Below are positions 42,181-55,073 of a stretch of DNA of 64,000 nt, in pieces. The stretch is taken from positions 1,597,102 to 1,661,101 of the forward strand of contig NW_023998630.1 in assembly GCF_014805625.2 (NCBI RefSeq), given 5' to 3'. Numbering within the stretch: the stretch's first letter is position 1; each line of letters begins with the position of its first letter. Source of the stretch: Glossina fuscipes (taxonomy: Eukaryota; Arthropoda; Insecta; Diptera; Glossinidae). Under the pieces are notes generated by a model that ran no database searches, had not been told where the DNA came from, and worked only from the letters and a program-made list of their open reading frames with translations. A program made the position numbers and the translations under genes.

Positions 42181-44400
42181 TTAAATATTGAGCCTAGTAA
42201 TTTTGATAAAGTAATATATTGTATTGATATTCTCTTCTGCGGCTGATTGTAGAATGTCCATAGGGTTAATCGTTCCAAATGCAATACTCCTAGCCAAGGA
42301 AAAGTTAAGGCAGTCACAGAGGATGTGCTTTATAGTGAGAATTTGTCCACAACTGCAGATTGGAGAGGAGGACTTCTTCAAGATCCATTGATGAGTTGCA
42401 ATTGTACGACCACGGCGAACTCTCGAAAATGTTTGGCTCTTGATTTTCTCAACATCTGTTGGATATAAAGGTGGAGTTAATTGAGGATTAATAAAAGAGT
42501 AGCGCTGATGATGATATTGTAGGTTTCCTTCTGTAATTTCCTCTTTAACTTTTCTTCCAATGTGTCTTTGAAGATCCAACTTTTCCATAAAATCATCCAT
42601 AATTAGAGATGCAGAAGCAGCATACTCGTCGCTTGATCAGTCTGCTCATTTCCGAATAAACCGATATGACTAGGTACCCATAACATTTTAATTTTTCCGC
42701 CGGGTGTTGTAATAATATTCCTTATTTTGTCGATGGTGCTCCATGTCGAAGTCGAAAGATTCCGTATAGCTTGTAATACAGACAAACCGTCAGTAACAAT
42801 AACGGTTTTGAGTTTGTCTTTATAGGAAAGGTTCGCAGGGTGAAGGATAGCTCTGGCTTCGGTTCTGAAAGCTGAAGAACTTTCGTGAAATATATAATTG
42901 CTAAGAACATGTCCTGAAGCATCTATTACGGCACAAGAAGGTGGCAGACCAGAAGACTTTGAGTCTCTCCAGTACTTGGGTTTTTCAGCTATTAGATTCC
43001 AGAACACGTAACGAAGTACGGCGAATAAATTGTATAATTCGTGCTTAAAAAACGATTGCGAAGGTAGGTTATAGAGCGAAAGCACTGCAAATTTTATGTT
43101 TAAGATTATTTGTATCTCTACGGGTTGTATGTATGAGCTAAAATTTATCCGTTTGTGAGGTATTCTTGATTTAATCAAAACACCAACTCCTTGTTTGGAA
43201 TATGAATTTTGATCAGCATTCGCGAAGTATCCAGTATATGATTTGGGTGGAATAGGATTAAAAGAGCACAATGGGTCTCTTGAAGCGATATAAAGGTTGG
43301 ATTAAAATCACTTATGAGTGTACGGAGTTCACCAGAATTATTAATAAGTTCCTTAATGTTCCATTTTAGAATTTTAAAAACTTTATTTAATTGTAGTGAC
43401 AAGGGAACCGAGTGGTAGGTGGGCTAAGTTGACATGCCAGCATCTCCGTCGAAAAGGTCTCTATAGAAACTTTGCGAGAATAATTTGTTTTTACCAGCAG
43501 AATAATCTGTATTTAGGTGGTTGCGTACATTCGAAGTCCAACGAGTGGGCACACGTGAACAATTTGAAATTGAAAGTTGATTGAGGGATGAAAGATTGGA
43601 TTCATTACGGATTGTAATTTGTTGAGTACAGTTGAGAACTGTTGATTCTGGGGGATTTGTGTTGGCATATGTGTTGTTGTTTTAATTTTTTCAATATTTG
43701 CTGTTGTTTTGATTTTTTCATTATTATCTTTGGCGGTTGGTGGAACTGGTTTCGCCATATAATTTTTGGTTAATGGTGGAACACGTTTTTCATTAGAAGA
43801 AGTTGGAGTTAAAAGCTTATTAGGCTCGATTTGCGAGGTGACAGCAGCGTAGGATTTACCTGTGTTAATGCTTTGGGTTCCAGTTGGATTTATTTCTCGG
43901 TACTTGCGTCGCGCTTCGACCGTGCTACAATAATTTTCTGTTTTGATTTTTACAACTTCACGCATTTGCATACAACGTGGGCATTGTTTGTTTAACATTG
44001 CGATTTAAGCAGGAACTACGTGTACAGCTTTCAGCATGTGGAGGAAGACCACAGTTAGCACAAGATGGGGCACTCGTGCCCCTTTTTGCCGTATGACCCA
44101 GGCGTTGGCAGTTTTTGCGTCTCATGGAATTTGAGCTGCAGAGTTTCAATTTACATTTATACCAAGCCACATCAACTGTTTGCGGTAACCGATAGCGATC
44201 AATGGTCATAATAATCCATCCTCTAAGAGAGCAACTTTTTTTCATTTAATTTAGTCAATTTATAGATTTCAGTCACTCCTTGATTTCCCATTTCGCGAAC
44301 TATTTCATCTTCCGGTACATGCTTTAAGCACGGGGGATAAATTACGCCTCTAACTGAGTTCACTTTGTTATCTAATTTAGCGGAAATAGCACTAGTTTAA
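42181..44400 (-). mobile_element. I-clade-like LINE with the RT deleted
   Basis: Minus strand, 5' to 3': an ORF1 part (about 44400-43513) with NSVRGVIYPPCLKHVPEDEI, MIITFDRYRLP-like sequence and Cys/His knuckles (NCQRLGHTAKRG, PSCANCGLPPHAESCTRSSC); an endonuclease start ILKWNIKELINNSGELRTLI and FNPTFISLQETH (about 43375-43280); GVGVLIKSRIPHKRINFSSY (about 43190-43130); then a direct jump (about 43000) into RNase H (GLPPSCAVIDASGHVLSNYI, TVIVTDGLSVLQAIRNLSTS, KMLWVPSHIGLFGNEQTDQA) and a Cys/His tail CSCGQILTIKHILCDC. The whole RT is missing. Frameshifts occur, yet long stretches stay open, so the copy is not very old. Confidence 0.85.
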
Positions 44401-46629
44401 TAATGCCAGCCTGCAGCTATATTTTAATTCTGTGATCTAAAAGGATTATTTTAATGTTTCCATAAGCAATATTTCGTAAATGTATTTAATATGGTTGAGG
44501 AAACCTGCTTTCACGTGCGTTACGTATATGTTACCGTTATGGAGGAAGAATTGCAAACTCTAATCCAAACTATAACCTGATTAAGAACGTTGTCAATGGA
44601 TTGATAAATAAAGAGCAAGAAAACTTTCATATGTTATGTTACACCAAAGCAATTGTTGTTGCTGTGTTTTGTTTTGTGAGATGGGGAAGTATTTTTATAT
44701 TTTTAAAATAATCCTCTTTTGTTCTGCATATATACTTTCGCTTTTGTTATATGACTGTTGCTGGAATTGCTTTTATTTTGACGGTGCATTTATATTTAAG
44801 CTTCTAATAAGATTCTTATTATATTTTTTACATCCAATATTAGAAAAAATTTTTCGACGCGATATAATGAAAAAACTATTTCGACATGTGCTGGGAATAG
44901 AATTTTCTCGAAGTAAATTTCTTATCAAACAGATATTATAGACACTAGGGAATGAAATAGGCGTTCTTAGTTTATATCTAGAGAATATTTTTATAATAAG
45001 AATTTTTATAATAAGAAATGGCAAAGTTTTTATATCCTCTCACAGCTTTAAAAACTTTGAAGAAGAAAGATAACTACCTACAACCGTAAGATAAGTGACA
45101 AACTATAACATAAGTGTTATATAAGTACATATATAAATATATATATATACTGTATTACTATATTGTATCACAAAGTAGCCTAATTTATTACGACATTCTC
45201 AAAACGGCATCCCTCCATATCTATTATTGTACATTTTATAGGTCGACTGAAGTATAGCCTTCAATTTTATTTTATGTATTGTATATCCAGTCTTTTCAGA
45301 GAGCCTTTGTCAAAGTTAAAAATTCGTCTTCAGAAACGAAGAAAAAGCTCAGATGAATCAGATGCATCATAACAAAACAATGCTTAGCAAAATCGATCGG
45401 ATTATGACATGGGTATTTGAGACTTTTCAGAACGTAAGAGTTATATCTGTTTTACTATTAGTTAACATACGAAATGTGTTTTCCCTAAAGTTTGGGCAAT
45501 AATTTCAAGGATTCGGTACACGAATTACTGCACGAAACGCAAATTACGAAGCGAATGCATCCACATTATTTTTACATTGCAAGGTTGTTGGTTGACATAA
45601 TAAGAATTCGTGGTTAACAAAAGGAGTAGTTTTATTATTGTGACATATTTATTGTTTTCTTATTTCCAACGGTTGCTCACTACAGTACATTACCGCAAGC
45701 CTATCGAAATCTTTCATAACAGAAGCAAGTATCACAACTATTATAGTCCATTAACAGAGTTCCTCGAGAATACCACGGTATATAAGAGACCAATTTATGA
45801 AAGGGTTCTTAAGATTTTACACTGTCATACTTCTGAAATGGAGGAAGTGGACATGAATATTTCTTATTGGTAGCTTTCAGGAAGATTTAGCAAGCACCTA
45901 ATTACCACATCAATACTTTTGAAGTGATGCCCCCTGAAAATATACCCCCTTGCATTTTGCCTGCTTTCATCTAGTAGGCTTTGGATACAGTTTTTCACGT
46001 ACTGCTAAACGGATTTGTGGCGCTTGTGGTTAAACTTATTATAATTTCAATTGGGGGAAACTCTTTTCGAAAAAACGATTTTTTTTTTTGAAAGTTTTTT
46101 TGTAATTTTTAAAGTAAGATATGTTGCCTCAAAAATAAACATATGCTTTTGTTTAAGTTGTTTTCATATCAAAATGAAATCTCTGAATCGATATTTCGAG
46201 GATTCTTTTACTTAGGCACCCATAACAACTTAATGTAATGCAATAAATAACTTTAAAAATACGATCAATATTTTGGTGTATTCAAAATGGTGATCGTTCC
46301 AAGAATATGCTAATCCATATTTTGGATACTTCCAAATATCCGATTAAAAAAAATCGAATTTCTTTTTCTCAAAACCTTGAGCACCCAACGTTTATTATAA
46401 ATCATATAAGCAAAAAACTTCGGTAAAACCATTATTGTTTCTTTTATTTTATTATTTTCTGTTGTTGTTTTTTTTTATCGGATTATTTATGTTTAGAAAG
46501 ACTATTGTATTTTTCCAAAAGTAAGACTGTATGTTTGTACAATTGTCCAAAATTGCCTGATGCATTTACCCTCAAAGGTAATTTAATTTCTTATTTCAGA
46601 GTAGAAGAGTACAAATTTTAGATTTAAAT
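44401..46629. other. No gene seen
   Basis: AT-rich DNA. Frames at 44636-44941, 44773-45024 and 45610-45873 give Phe/Ile/Tyr-rich products without family resemblance. A TATA-rich patch lies near 45120-45160. Confidence 0.4.
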
Positions 46630-48360
46630 CAAACTATTATATTTATTTATTTCAAGTTGGTTACAAAAACAAATTCCAACCAACAGCTAGAAGAACTAAA
46701 ACAAAGCAAAACCTTCTATTCAAGTAATTACACTACCCAGCATAACATAAAAAATTCATTATATACAACTATTTACAATTAATAACTATATACATTATAA
46801 TAACAGTTAATTTTTAATTGTAATAATAGAATGAATAAACTGATCAAGGCGGTAATAATTACTGTTATAAATCCTACATGCTAAAAGGCTTAAACAGCAG
46901 ATAATTCGAGCGGCAGTGATAGAGCCTCAAAGGAAGACTAATTCAGAACGCTGAGGTCGACAATGTTTCATAGACAAGGAGAAGAGGCCAAGCTCCGAAT
47001 CAATTTAATCATAAAAGCCACCCCGACCATTTCTCGTCTCCTAATCACTTCCGGTAACCGTATCAGGTTAAGTCAGCAATATGGTGGAAGAATCCGAATG
47101 GGATCCGACGGCAAATTGCGTAAAGCACAAAGAAACAGACTCTATTCGATCGATTTGAAATTTATAATGAGATGCCCAAACCACGATAGAATATTCCAAC
47201 ATTGGACGAACAAGCATAGTTAATGGATGTTTGCAAATATTCGGCTCATTAAATTCTTTAGCCCAATAAAGCCCAAAATCAACTTAGCCTTGTTAACGAA
47301 AAACTCAATCTGAATTCGATTCTGGAATCAAATAACACAAAGCAATAAATCAAAATACATTCTCCAGCACACAATCGTTAATAGAACAACCAGTGGGTAG
47401 TGAAGACACCTAACAGAAGGGCATTTTCTTGCATTTACTTAGATTACATGACATACAGTCGACAGAATACCAGTCGTCCAAAGATGGCAGATCAGATTGC
47501 AGCCCATCATCGTCAAGCGCAAACATAAAACTTTTAGAAAAGCGGAAAAACGAAGAAAGGTTGTTAATGTATAAAATAAATGACATAGGGCCCAAATGAC
47601 GCTCCTGAGGAAATCCCGATGAAACCAGTATTTCCCGCTTGCAAGTGAGGTAAAATAACACCCTTTATATGCGACCGGTAAGGTAATTGAAAAATCACAG
47701 CAAGAAACTCTCACGGAAGCTTAGCCGTCGAAGCTTAATGATCGAAAGTTCACGATTCACTCTCTCAAATGCATTCGAGAAATCCGTATGTATCATATCC
47801 ATCTGGTTACCCAAAGCAAAGGTCTGAGAAATGTCACATGTGAGCTTCAACACGTTAGTAGATGTTGATCTGCCATTAAAGAAACCGTGTTGACATGGTG
47901 ATAACACTGGCATTATAGCCGGTGCTAAATTCGCAGACAATAAAGCTTCCAATAACTTAGGTAGGACACTGAATTTTGTCATGCTCCTGTAATTATTAAT
48001 GCTGTCTCCATGACCGCTTTTATACAAAGGAATAATAAAAATAATTTTTCATGCAAACGTAAAGTAGCCGACCTTAAGGCACTTGTTAAAACCATGAACA
48101 GGGGGAGTACAAAGTTCGTTCGCATAATTGATGAAAATGTAGAGAACTGAATTTGCGAGTAGATAATGGAAAAAAGATTTCCAATTCAGATAGCGGAGAG
48201 CTTTGAATATCATGAAAATCCAACTCCCAAGACATTGAACTTAAAGCACTTTCAAGATAACGATAATTTGTTTTCCTAAATAAATATTTTCGGGTAGGAA
48301 ATAAGTTAATCAAAAAGTTGACCAATTTAAACTTTTCATTTGAGGCATTAAGCAATTAAC
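46630..48360 (-). mobile_element. Jockey-like LINE, 5'-truncated and decayed
   Basis: Minus strand, in order: a linker (48355-48086, KTNYRYLESALSSMSWELDF); RT sequence NNYRSMTKFSVLPKLLEALL, LSPCQHGFFNGRSTSTNVLK and MIHTDFSNAFERVNRELSII (48027-47700); VSSGFPQERHLGPMSFILYI and SKSFMFALDDDGLQSDL (47640-47480), where ALDDD replaces the FADD box; LVRPMLEYSIVVWASHYKFQ with IDRIESVS (about 47215-47140); a Pro/Arg-rich end near 47000; and a 3' end close to 46630 at TTTATTTATT. The order of domains is complete from linker to C-terminus, but frames change several times. No endonuclease was seen. Confidence 0.8.
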
Positions 48361-48755
48361 AAAATGAAACTTTTTGCATCAGTATCAAAAAGATCTGAAA
48401 ATCCTTTTGATATGAATTATTTGTAACTGAAGTTATTTTTTGCTACATAGTAAGTTTTACTTCTCGTAAATGTCGTAAGGAAGAGCCCTGCTTTTTAGGA
48501 ATCAAGCTGATCCGTGTGAATGACTAGCCCATCCATCTGATAAACAATTGTCCGTCTGCCACAATAACGCTCCGCAAAACTACACTCTCTGGAAAATTAC
48601 GCTATTTAAGTCCCCGACTATCTAAGCTATCCAGTTCTCTTTTCTATTGTACACAAATCTACACACTTATTTTTAATTCATCATTTATAGTTCACCTCAC
48701 CATGTAAGTTAATTCAGTAAGTCACATATACATACTTATGTATTCCCTTATTATC

Positions 48756-48889
48756 ACCATAATTATTTTTGTCATTAGGCAGAGAACCATAATCTACTGT
48801 CACTAAGCAGAGATTTGAGCACTATAAGCGTAGCTTAGTTGTTTTGTTTACTAGGCAAATAACCATAATTTCTTGTTACCAAGCAGAGA
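48756..48889 (+). repeat. Three diverged copies of a ~28-bp motif
   Basis: ACCATAAT followed by about 13 variable bases and AAGCAGAGA (or TAGGCAGAGA) occurs at 48756-48784, 48786-48813 and 48862-48889. It looks like an old short tandem array. Confidence 0.6.
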
Positions 48890-51800
48890 GCTATCATGAT
48901 TTCCATTATGTATACGAACATGCACATATACGCAGATCGCTAAACCCGATTTGTTACTTTTTTGAACATCGAATGCGAATAATCTGCATGTTAAACATAA
49001 ACCCAATCGCAAAATGTAACGGTATAGCGGTGTGAGACATTAGTTGTGTTACGACAGCCTAGGAGGTCAGTTCTCTACCCCTAAGCCAAAAGCATAACTG
49101 AGCACGTAAATAAGATAGCTTAGCCGCGCTATCGCCGAATAACCGAAAAGATAAGTAGGATTAGGAGATTAGCTGGCTAAGTTTAGGCTATTTGTTTCGA
49201 AGGTTAACTCTTTGACTTTGATAATCATAATAACAAATGCGTGGACAGGTTGGTTTTCATTTTTAAAAAACAATGTCTTTTTAACTGCAAATAATCGTTT
49301 CTTTTCTTTATGTCATTACTTACAAGCTGCACTAAGTTCGTTTATACTTGTCGGCCATTGTTTTTTTTTTTTTTTGAAGATAACCAATGAAAATTATCTG
49401 GCGCTTATCCACAAAATCCATGACCCTGCTCATAACTCGAACTACTTTCGTTTCCTGATTTTTGAGTAAAATTTCAGTCAAATTGCTTTTACGCTTTAGG
49501 TGTTAAGTAACGGACCCATATTTCGTCTCTTCACTGTCTACCGACAAAAACTTGACTAAAACTTCGCGAAAAATTGTTTAGCATGTGACTGAAATATACT
49601 TATTTCGCCATTTCTGTTCCATTGTGGGCAAAGGTGAGACAAATTTATTTGGTTCAAATTTTTCTGCAAGATATGATGTATAGCACTTTTTCAGATGCGC
49701 ATTATGACGGCTGGCCAGCGCACTTATAGATGGCAATCAGTTCTCCACTTTCTCCAGCGTTTCTGATGCGGTCACTCCGATTTCGATTTTCGTTTCGGCG
49801 CCTTATGCTTTCTCATTTAAACTCTGCCATTTCATATTTTATCGTTATAAACGTAGCAGCAGACTCTGCCAGCATAACATCTATCTTCAATGCTGGAATT
49901 GCGATCTTTCAAATGAGAGTAATTCATCAGCTTGCCCTGTGGCCAGCAATGTGTCTGCCAAGTGCAAATACTGCCCGATATTTAAACTCCAATTCAAGCT
50001 ATATATGTGTGTATAGATGGATATACGTAGTACTTTTTGTTAAAAAAGCGTTTTGTTAACGCTATCCCCAGTCGTACATTTCGGGAATTATCCCCCCAGA
50101 GGGTGTTCCTAATAGTAGCATTTTTTGCATGTGGTAAACGTTACTTTAATTTGATGAATTTTATAAATTTATTGTATTAGATTTCTTACTGTCTTAAATT
50201 TATTAAAGTACTGTTATTATGCTTTACACAATAAAGCAACTATGTACCAACACTATAGACCACACAATATACGATGTGTACGATTTAGTAATTCAGTTCT
50301 CTCAAAAACTAGACTGCAGTATACAACGATTGACAACCAACATAGAGTCAGGCACTATCAATAAAAATATAATAAAGCATAAAAATGTGGGGAAGCCACA
50401 CAATGTAACCTTTACATTCTATTTCCTCAATGAATTCAGTTTTTAACCGATGTGAGTGTAAAAAAAGTCGCAAAAGAAGTATTCAAGTTTCATCGCATAT
50501 GAATGTGTAGTTAGTTCCTGATATGACGTCATAACTTTAAAATTAATTCAACTTTTAGTAAAGCATGGGAAGAGAATTAAATATATTTGTGTCGTGCAAT
50601 ACTTACCTGATAAGGACTAAAGAACAGGAGTACTGAAATGATAAGCTTAAGGAAACGCAAAACATATAAAAAGCGTTAATTATCAATAAGTGTACGTATT
50701 TTTTGTATAATTTTTCTTTTTGTTTTATTTTCACTTGAAAATTTAAGTTTAAATTTAAAAAGTTGTTCTGAGAAATCTTTAATTGGTATTCAGTAAGTCC
50801 TGTTGGAGAAACCACAATATTGTTACTGTATGTTGGCTTAGTTGTGCATATGCTGCTTACTGTGGAAGCTATGACCAAAAAATGAAAAAGGAAAGCAAGA
50901 AGTAAAGCCTGAAAGTTTCGATAACTTTTGACATGGAATGGTTTCTCTCTAATGTTTGAAACGACTTTTACATAAAAGTGTAGAAGGCAGCGTGTAGAAG
51001 GTAGAACTATTGACTAACAATTGGTCGAAAGTGCAAATTGATTCAACACTGACATTAAATTTTAGAAAGACAAAATATTTTCATTTCGTGCAATCTTAAC
51101 CTTTGTATTGGTTTGCATTTCTTTTTAAGTAAAACTTATTGTTTATCATCGTAACAATCTTCATAAAAGTGCACTTTAGAACATGTTTGTTCTAACTTTA
51201 AAGGGGTTAAAGGAAAAAAGTAAATAAAAATAAAAATTTAAGAGCCGAAAGTAGGCTTTTAGTTGGCTTCTCATAAAACAATTTATTACTTATCAATGCA
51301 TAACTAAGCAATAATGTTATCGGCAAACATTTATAAAATCGTTTAATACTAGATTTGTCATTAGAGGCAAAAATTTCAAGGCAATCTTTCAAAATCCAAA
51401 TGATTTGCCTCGAAATAATTAAGTTTAAAGTTCATTTACTACGTAGCTTTCAAAGAAACAAGAAAACGGGAAGTTAAAGTTTCCTCATTCCATAATTACG
51501 CCAAGTAATCTTACGCTTAGGCTATATCTATCTATATCCCATTTCCAGTCTTTTGAGGTTTTGCATACATCTCTATAAACTTAATATACAAAAGGAATAG
51601 TTTTTTTCTATGTCCTTTGGAAATCACCACGAAGTAAAGTGAAAACGGGGCGCAATAGGAACTACAAGCAGATATATATCAAAACACTAAGTATAAGTGT
51701 TAATTGACATCGAAAAGTTTTGAACATATAATGGTGAAATGCTGTTACTGAACTTACTGAAAGATCTGTGATTCACTGGTAACAAAGACTAAAGCATGAC

Positions 51801-52544
51801 ATGAGCGTAGCATAAAGACGTTTAAAGCGACTAGTGATGGATTCAAAAAGCATTTGATATATTTTTTTATGTACCAGGGAATATATGTATTCAATCTCTA
51901 CTCGCTCGCTAAAATAACGCTCACAGCCTATAAACTTGAAATAGAATCGACGCCAAATTTTTATTCTTTCTCATCCTTTGCGGCGATTTAAGTTCAAAAT
52001 TAGTCTGCTGGCGCCCTTTAGCTGCTTTCTTCTCATATATAGCAACCTTGTATATCCATAAGTTAGTCTATAATATTTCTATGACGTGGCTAATGAAACC
52101 AAACAGAACGGTTTATGTTGGCATTCTGATTGCTATTCCATATCTGAGAATTTTTGGCACGTCCACTTCACAAATTTAATTTTAATGTATTGAAAAGTAC
52201 TCGGAAATTCAAACAGGCGGTTAAGATTCTTCTTAATGCCGCTTCCTCTTTTAATTTGCTGATGGAATAATTTACCATATTAGCCATTAATGCTATAAAG
52301 GGCTTTGTTCAATGATGATTTTGTGGTATATATAAATGTGTAAATATAACCTTCTTTAATTCTTAACAAAACTTAAAAGTGTACCGGACATAAATTTAAT
52401 CGTCACAATGTAACGAATATTCGCAATTTACAAAATTAAGTTCCTTTGTACACTCACAGCTAGCCCAGCGACTTTTTGCATTGCTAGTAATGCAAATTTC
52501 GCAAACATAACAAGTCACCATTTATGCAAATTGAATGAATAGGT

Positions 52545-52602
52545 GAAAGATTAAAATATGAAAGTGATGAGAGTTGAAAGGTTAAAATGTGAAAGTAATG
52601 AG
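52545..52602 (+). repeat. Two-unit tandem repeat, period 31
   Basis: GAAAGATTAAAATATGAAAG (52545) and GAAAGGTTAAAATGTGAAAG (52576) begin 27-bp units with three differences. Confidence 0.75.
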
Positions 52603-53818
52603 TTGCTTAACTTTGTATTGCTTGATGAAATGGATACAAAATTATGTAATCAAGTTATAATTTCAAATATTCATCTTTTTTTTAGTTTTAGAAAATTCAA
52701 CCAAACAAAGTATCAAATGAAAAACATAAGTCTACATAGGAATATGTATGTACGTACATGTACCTATACTGTTTTATAAGTTTTCGCTTATAACTTTTTG
52801 AAAAGTTACTAGAGTATATAAATAAAAATTTGTTAAAGTCAAAGCTTTTCAGAAAAGTTTCAATTTGAATTTCGTTGAATTGATTACTCTGAAAGGATAT
52901 TAATTTTGAATTTTATATGTTTAGTATGCAACAGTGAGGGTTATATGCGATAGGGGCGAGAAAGTTATTGTGCAGAGAAAAGAATAAAAATCAAGGGAAA
53001 ATCTTGTGGCCTAGTTTGAGCATTAAATCTTTTATGCAAAAACAAAGCATGCCTTCAATGCTTAAATATTTAATTTTGAAAAATATTAAAGTATTAAACG
53101 TGAAATTGATATGTTAGAAAAAGTGTAGAAATTAATGAGAAATTATTATAAATTATTTCTAAATTCGATTTCATTCTTATTAATTTCTTAAACCAAATAA
53201 GACGAAATGCAGTTTAATTCACATTTATCAAAAGTGGAGTAGGGACGTGTCCGCTATCGCAAGACAATCTCCTTTCTTCTTGAGTTCCTATATCGCCGCT
53301 CCATAAGTCACGGTTTTGAATCTAGATCAATAAATCGAAAAATATCCAAAAGCCGAAAATCTAGTAATTGTCGTGGTCATTTCATTTTTTAGGAGGAACA
53401 TCCCGAAGGCTCATTAAAGGCTTTCATTTTGAATCCAAAGTTAAAGAGTACGGAAACTTTAAACAACATGATTTCTGGAAAAATTAAAAAAAAATTTTTT
53501 ATTTCTGATCTACGATGTCTGCATCCCACCAATGCTTTTGAATACTTCTAGAGACGTAGCAAAATTATGCTTCAATTGCTTTTTACTGTAATGCGGGTTT
53601 GTAATGTGGAAACTTCGAGCCATTGGAGCATTTAGGATTTCGATCTCTCCACCATTTTCGGAGAGAAATCACATGATATTATCTATCAAAAGTACCATCT
53701 AATTTTTTGGAGTTTTGTGCATAGGGAAGAGAAATCCTCAAAAGCACTTTTAGGAAAAATTTTTATGCAAAATGTTTCAATTTTTATTACTTTAGTTGTT
53801 TAGTTACGGCCTATATTA

Positions 53819-53850
53819 TTTGTTTGGGGAAAAAGAAATCCATCATTTTT
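53819..53850 (+). repeat. Left mariner inverted terminal repeat
   Basis: Transposase binding end. It differs from the right end at positions 3, 10, 23 and 26. Confidence 0.85.
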
Positions 53851-54002
53851 TCTGTAGATGGCTGCACTGATAGATTTCTCGTAAAGTATCGACAAACAAT
53901 TTCAGATTTATGCTCGTTGGAAAGGTGACATTTCGCAGTAAAAAAAATTCCTTTGCTGTTTTTTGTTTGGTGCATTCAGTTGTGAGTTACAGCGTGTTAA
54001 AA

Positions 54003-55052
54003 ATGGAAGTGAACAAAGAGAAAATTCGGTACATTTTACAGTTTTTCTTTGACAAAGGCGAAAATGCAAGCCAGGCGGCTAAAATTGTGAAAGGTGTTTA
54101 TGGTTCCGATATTGTAACAGCCAATTATGTGCAATTTTGGGTTCGTAGACTCCGTTCAGGAATTTTTGATGTTAAAAATGCACCTCGCACAGGTAGGCCG
54201 GTCGTCGAAAATGTCGATAAAATCGAAAAAATGATCGAAGTTGACCGGCATGTTAGCAGTCGTAACATCGCCCAGGAGCTAAAAATCGACCATAAAACAG
54301 TTTTAAACCATTTACACAAAGCTGGATTCAAAAAGAAGCTCGATGTTTGGGTGCCACACCAATTAACAGAAAAAAACATGATGGATCGAATTTCCATCTG
54401 CGAAGCCTTGGCCAAACGGAATGAGATAGACCCATTTCTTAAACGGATGGTGACTGGAGATGAGAAATGGATCACATACGATAACCCTGTGCGAAAACGA
54501 TCGTGGTCAAAGAGCGGTGAAGCACCTCAAACGGTGGTCAAACCAGGACTAACGGCCAGGAAGGTTTTGCTGTGCATTTGGTGGGACTGGAAGGAAATTA
54601 TTTGTTATGAGTTGCTTCCATATGGCCAAACGCTAAATTCTGATCTCTACTGTCAACAACTGGACCGTTTGAAGATAGCGATTGACCAGAAACGGCCAGA
54701 ATTGGCCAACAGGGGAGGTGTCGTGTTCCACCAGGACAACGCTAGGCCACACACATCTACAGTGACTCGCCAGAAACTTCGGGAGGTTGGTTGGGAAGTT
54801 TTAATGCATCCGCCGTACAGTCCGGACTTGGCACCAAACGATTATCATCTTTTTCTTGCATTGCAAAATTTCTTTAATGATAAAAAATTGGAATCTAGGG
54901 AGGATTGTGAAAATCGACTACTAGAGTTTTTTGCAAATAGAGACCAGGACTTCTATGAGAGGGGCATTTTGAAGTTACCTTTAAAATGGCAACAAATCAT
55001 ACAAGAAAACGGTGCATATTTGACCCAAATCGGACAATCCGAAGCATGTTAA
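54003..55052 (+). CDS. Mariner transposase (DD34D), intact
   Basis: 349 residues, the usual family length. The first ATG of the open frame is at 53910, but the family start MEVNKEKIRYIL is at 54003, so that start is chosen. The N-terminal half has two helix-turn-helix regions (about residues 5-110, ending with SRNIAQELKIDHKTVLNHLH). WVPHQLTEKN is the linker hallmark. Catalytic residues are all present: Asp in TGDEKW (about residue 156), Asp in HQDNARPH, and Asp in SPDLAPNDYH, with 34 residues between the last two. The protein resembles the mellifera subfamily (DRISICEALAKRNEIDPFLK, LLCIWWDWKEIICYELLPYG). It cuts and pastes the element into TA sites in the nucleus. An intact frame, near-matching ends and a clean TA duplication suggest a young, possibly active insertion. 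Confidence 0.95.
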   Translation: MEVNKEKIRYILQFFFDKGENASQAAKIVKGVYGSDIVTANYVQFWVRRLRSGIFDVKNAPRTGRPVVENVDKIEKMIEVDRHVSSRNIAQELKIDHKTVLNHLHKAGFKKKLDVWVPHQLTEKNMMDRISICEALAKRNEIDPFLKRMVTGDEKWITYDNPVRKRSWSKSGEAPQTVVKPGLTARKVLLCIWWDWKEIICYELLPYGQTLNSDLYCQQLDRLKIAIDQKRPELANRGGVVFHQDNARPHTSTVTRQKLREVGWEVLMHPPYSPDLAPNDYHLFLALQNFFNDKKLESREDCENRLLEFFANRDQDFYERGILKLPLKWQQIIQENGAYLTQIGQSEAC

Positions 55053-55073
55053 ATAAAGCCCTGAAGTTCATAT

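Larger units (their letters stand above)
48361..53818. other. No gene seen; small tandem repeats
   Basis: No supported protein. A GC-richer patch at about 49690-49990 has a 109-codon plus frame (49730-50059) without recognisable domains. Tandem repeats at 48756-48889 and 52545-52602 are listed separately. Remaining short frames are noise. Confidence 0.4.

Noticed and set aside
53910..54002. Upstream ATG extending the transposase by 31 residues
   Set aside because: The extension has no family match; mariner proteins start at the position equivalent to 54003.
54125..54475. 116-codon minus-strand frame
   Set aside because: Antisense of the mariner transposase.
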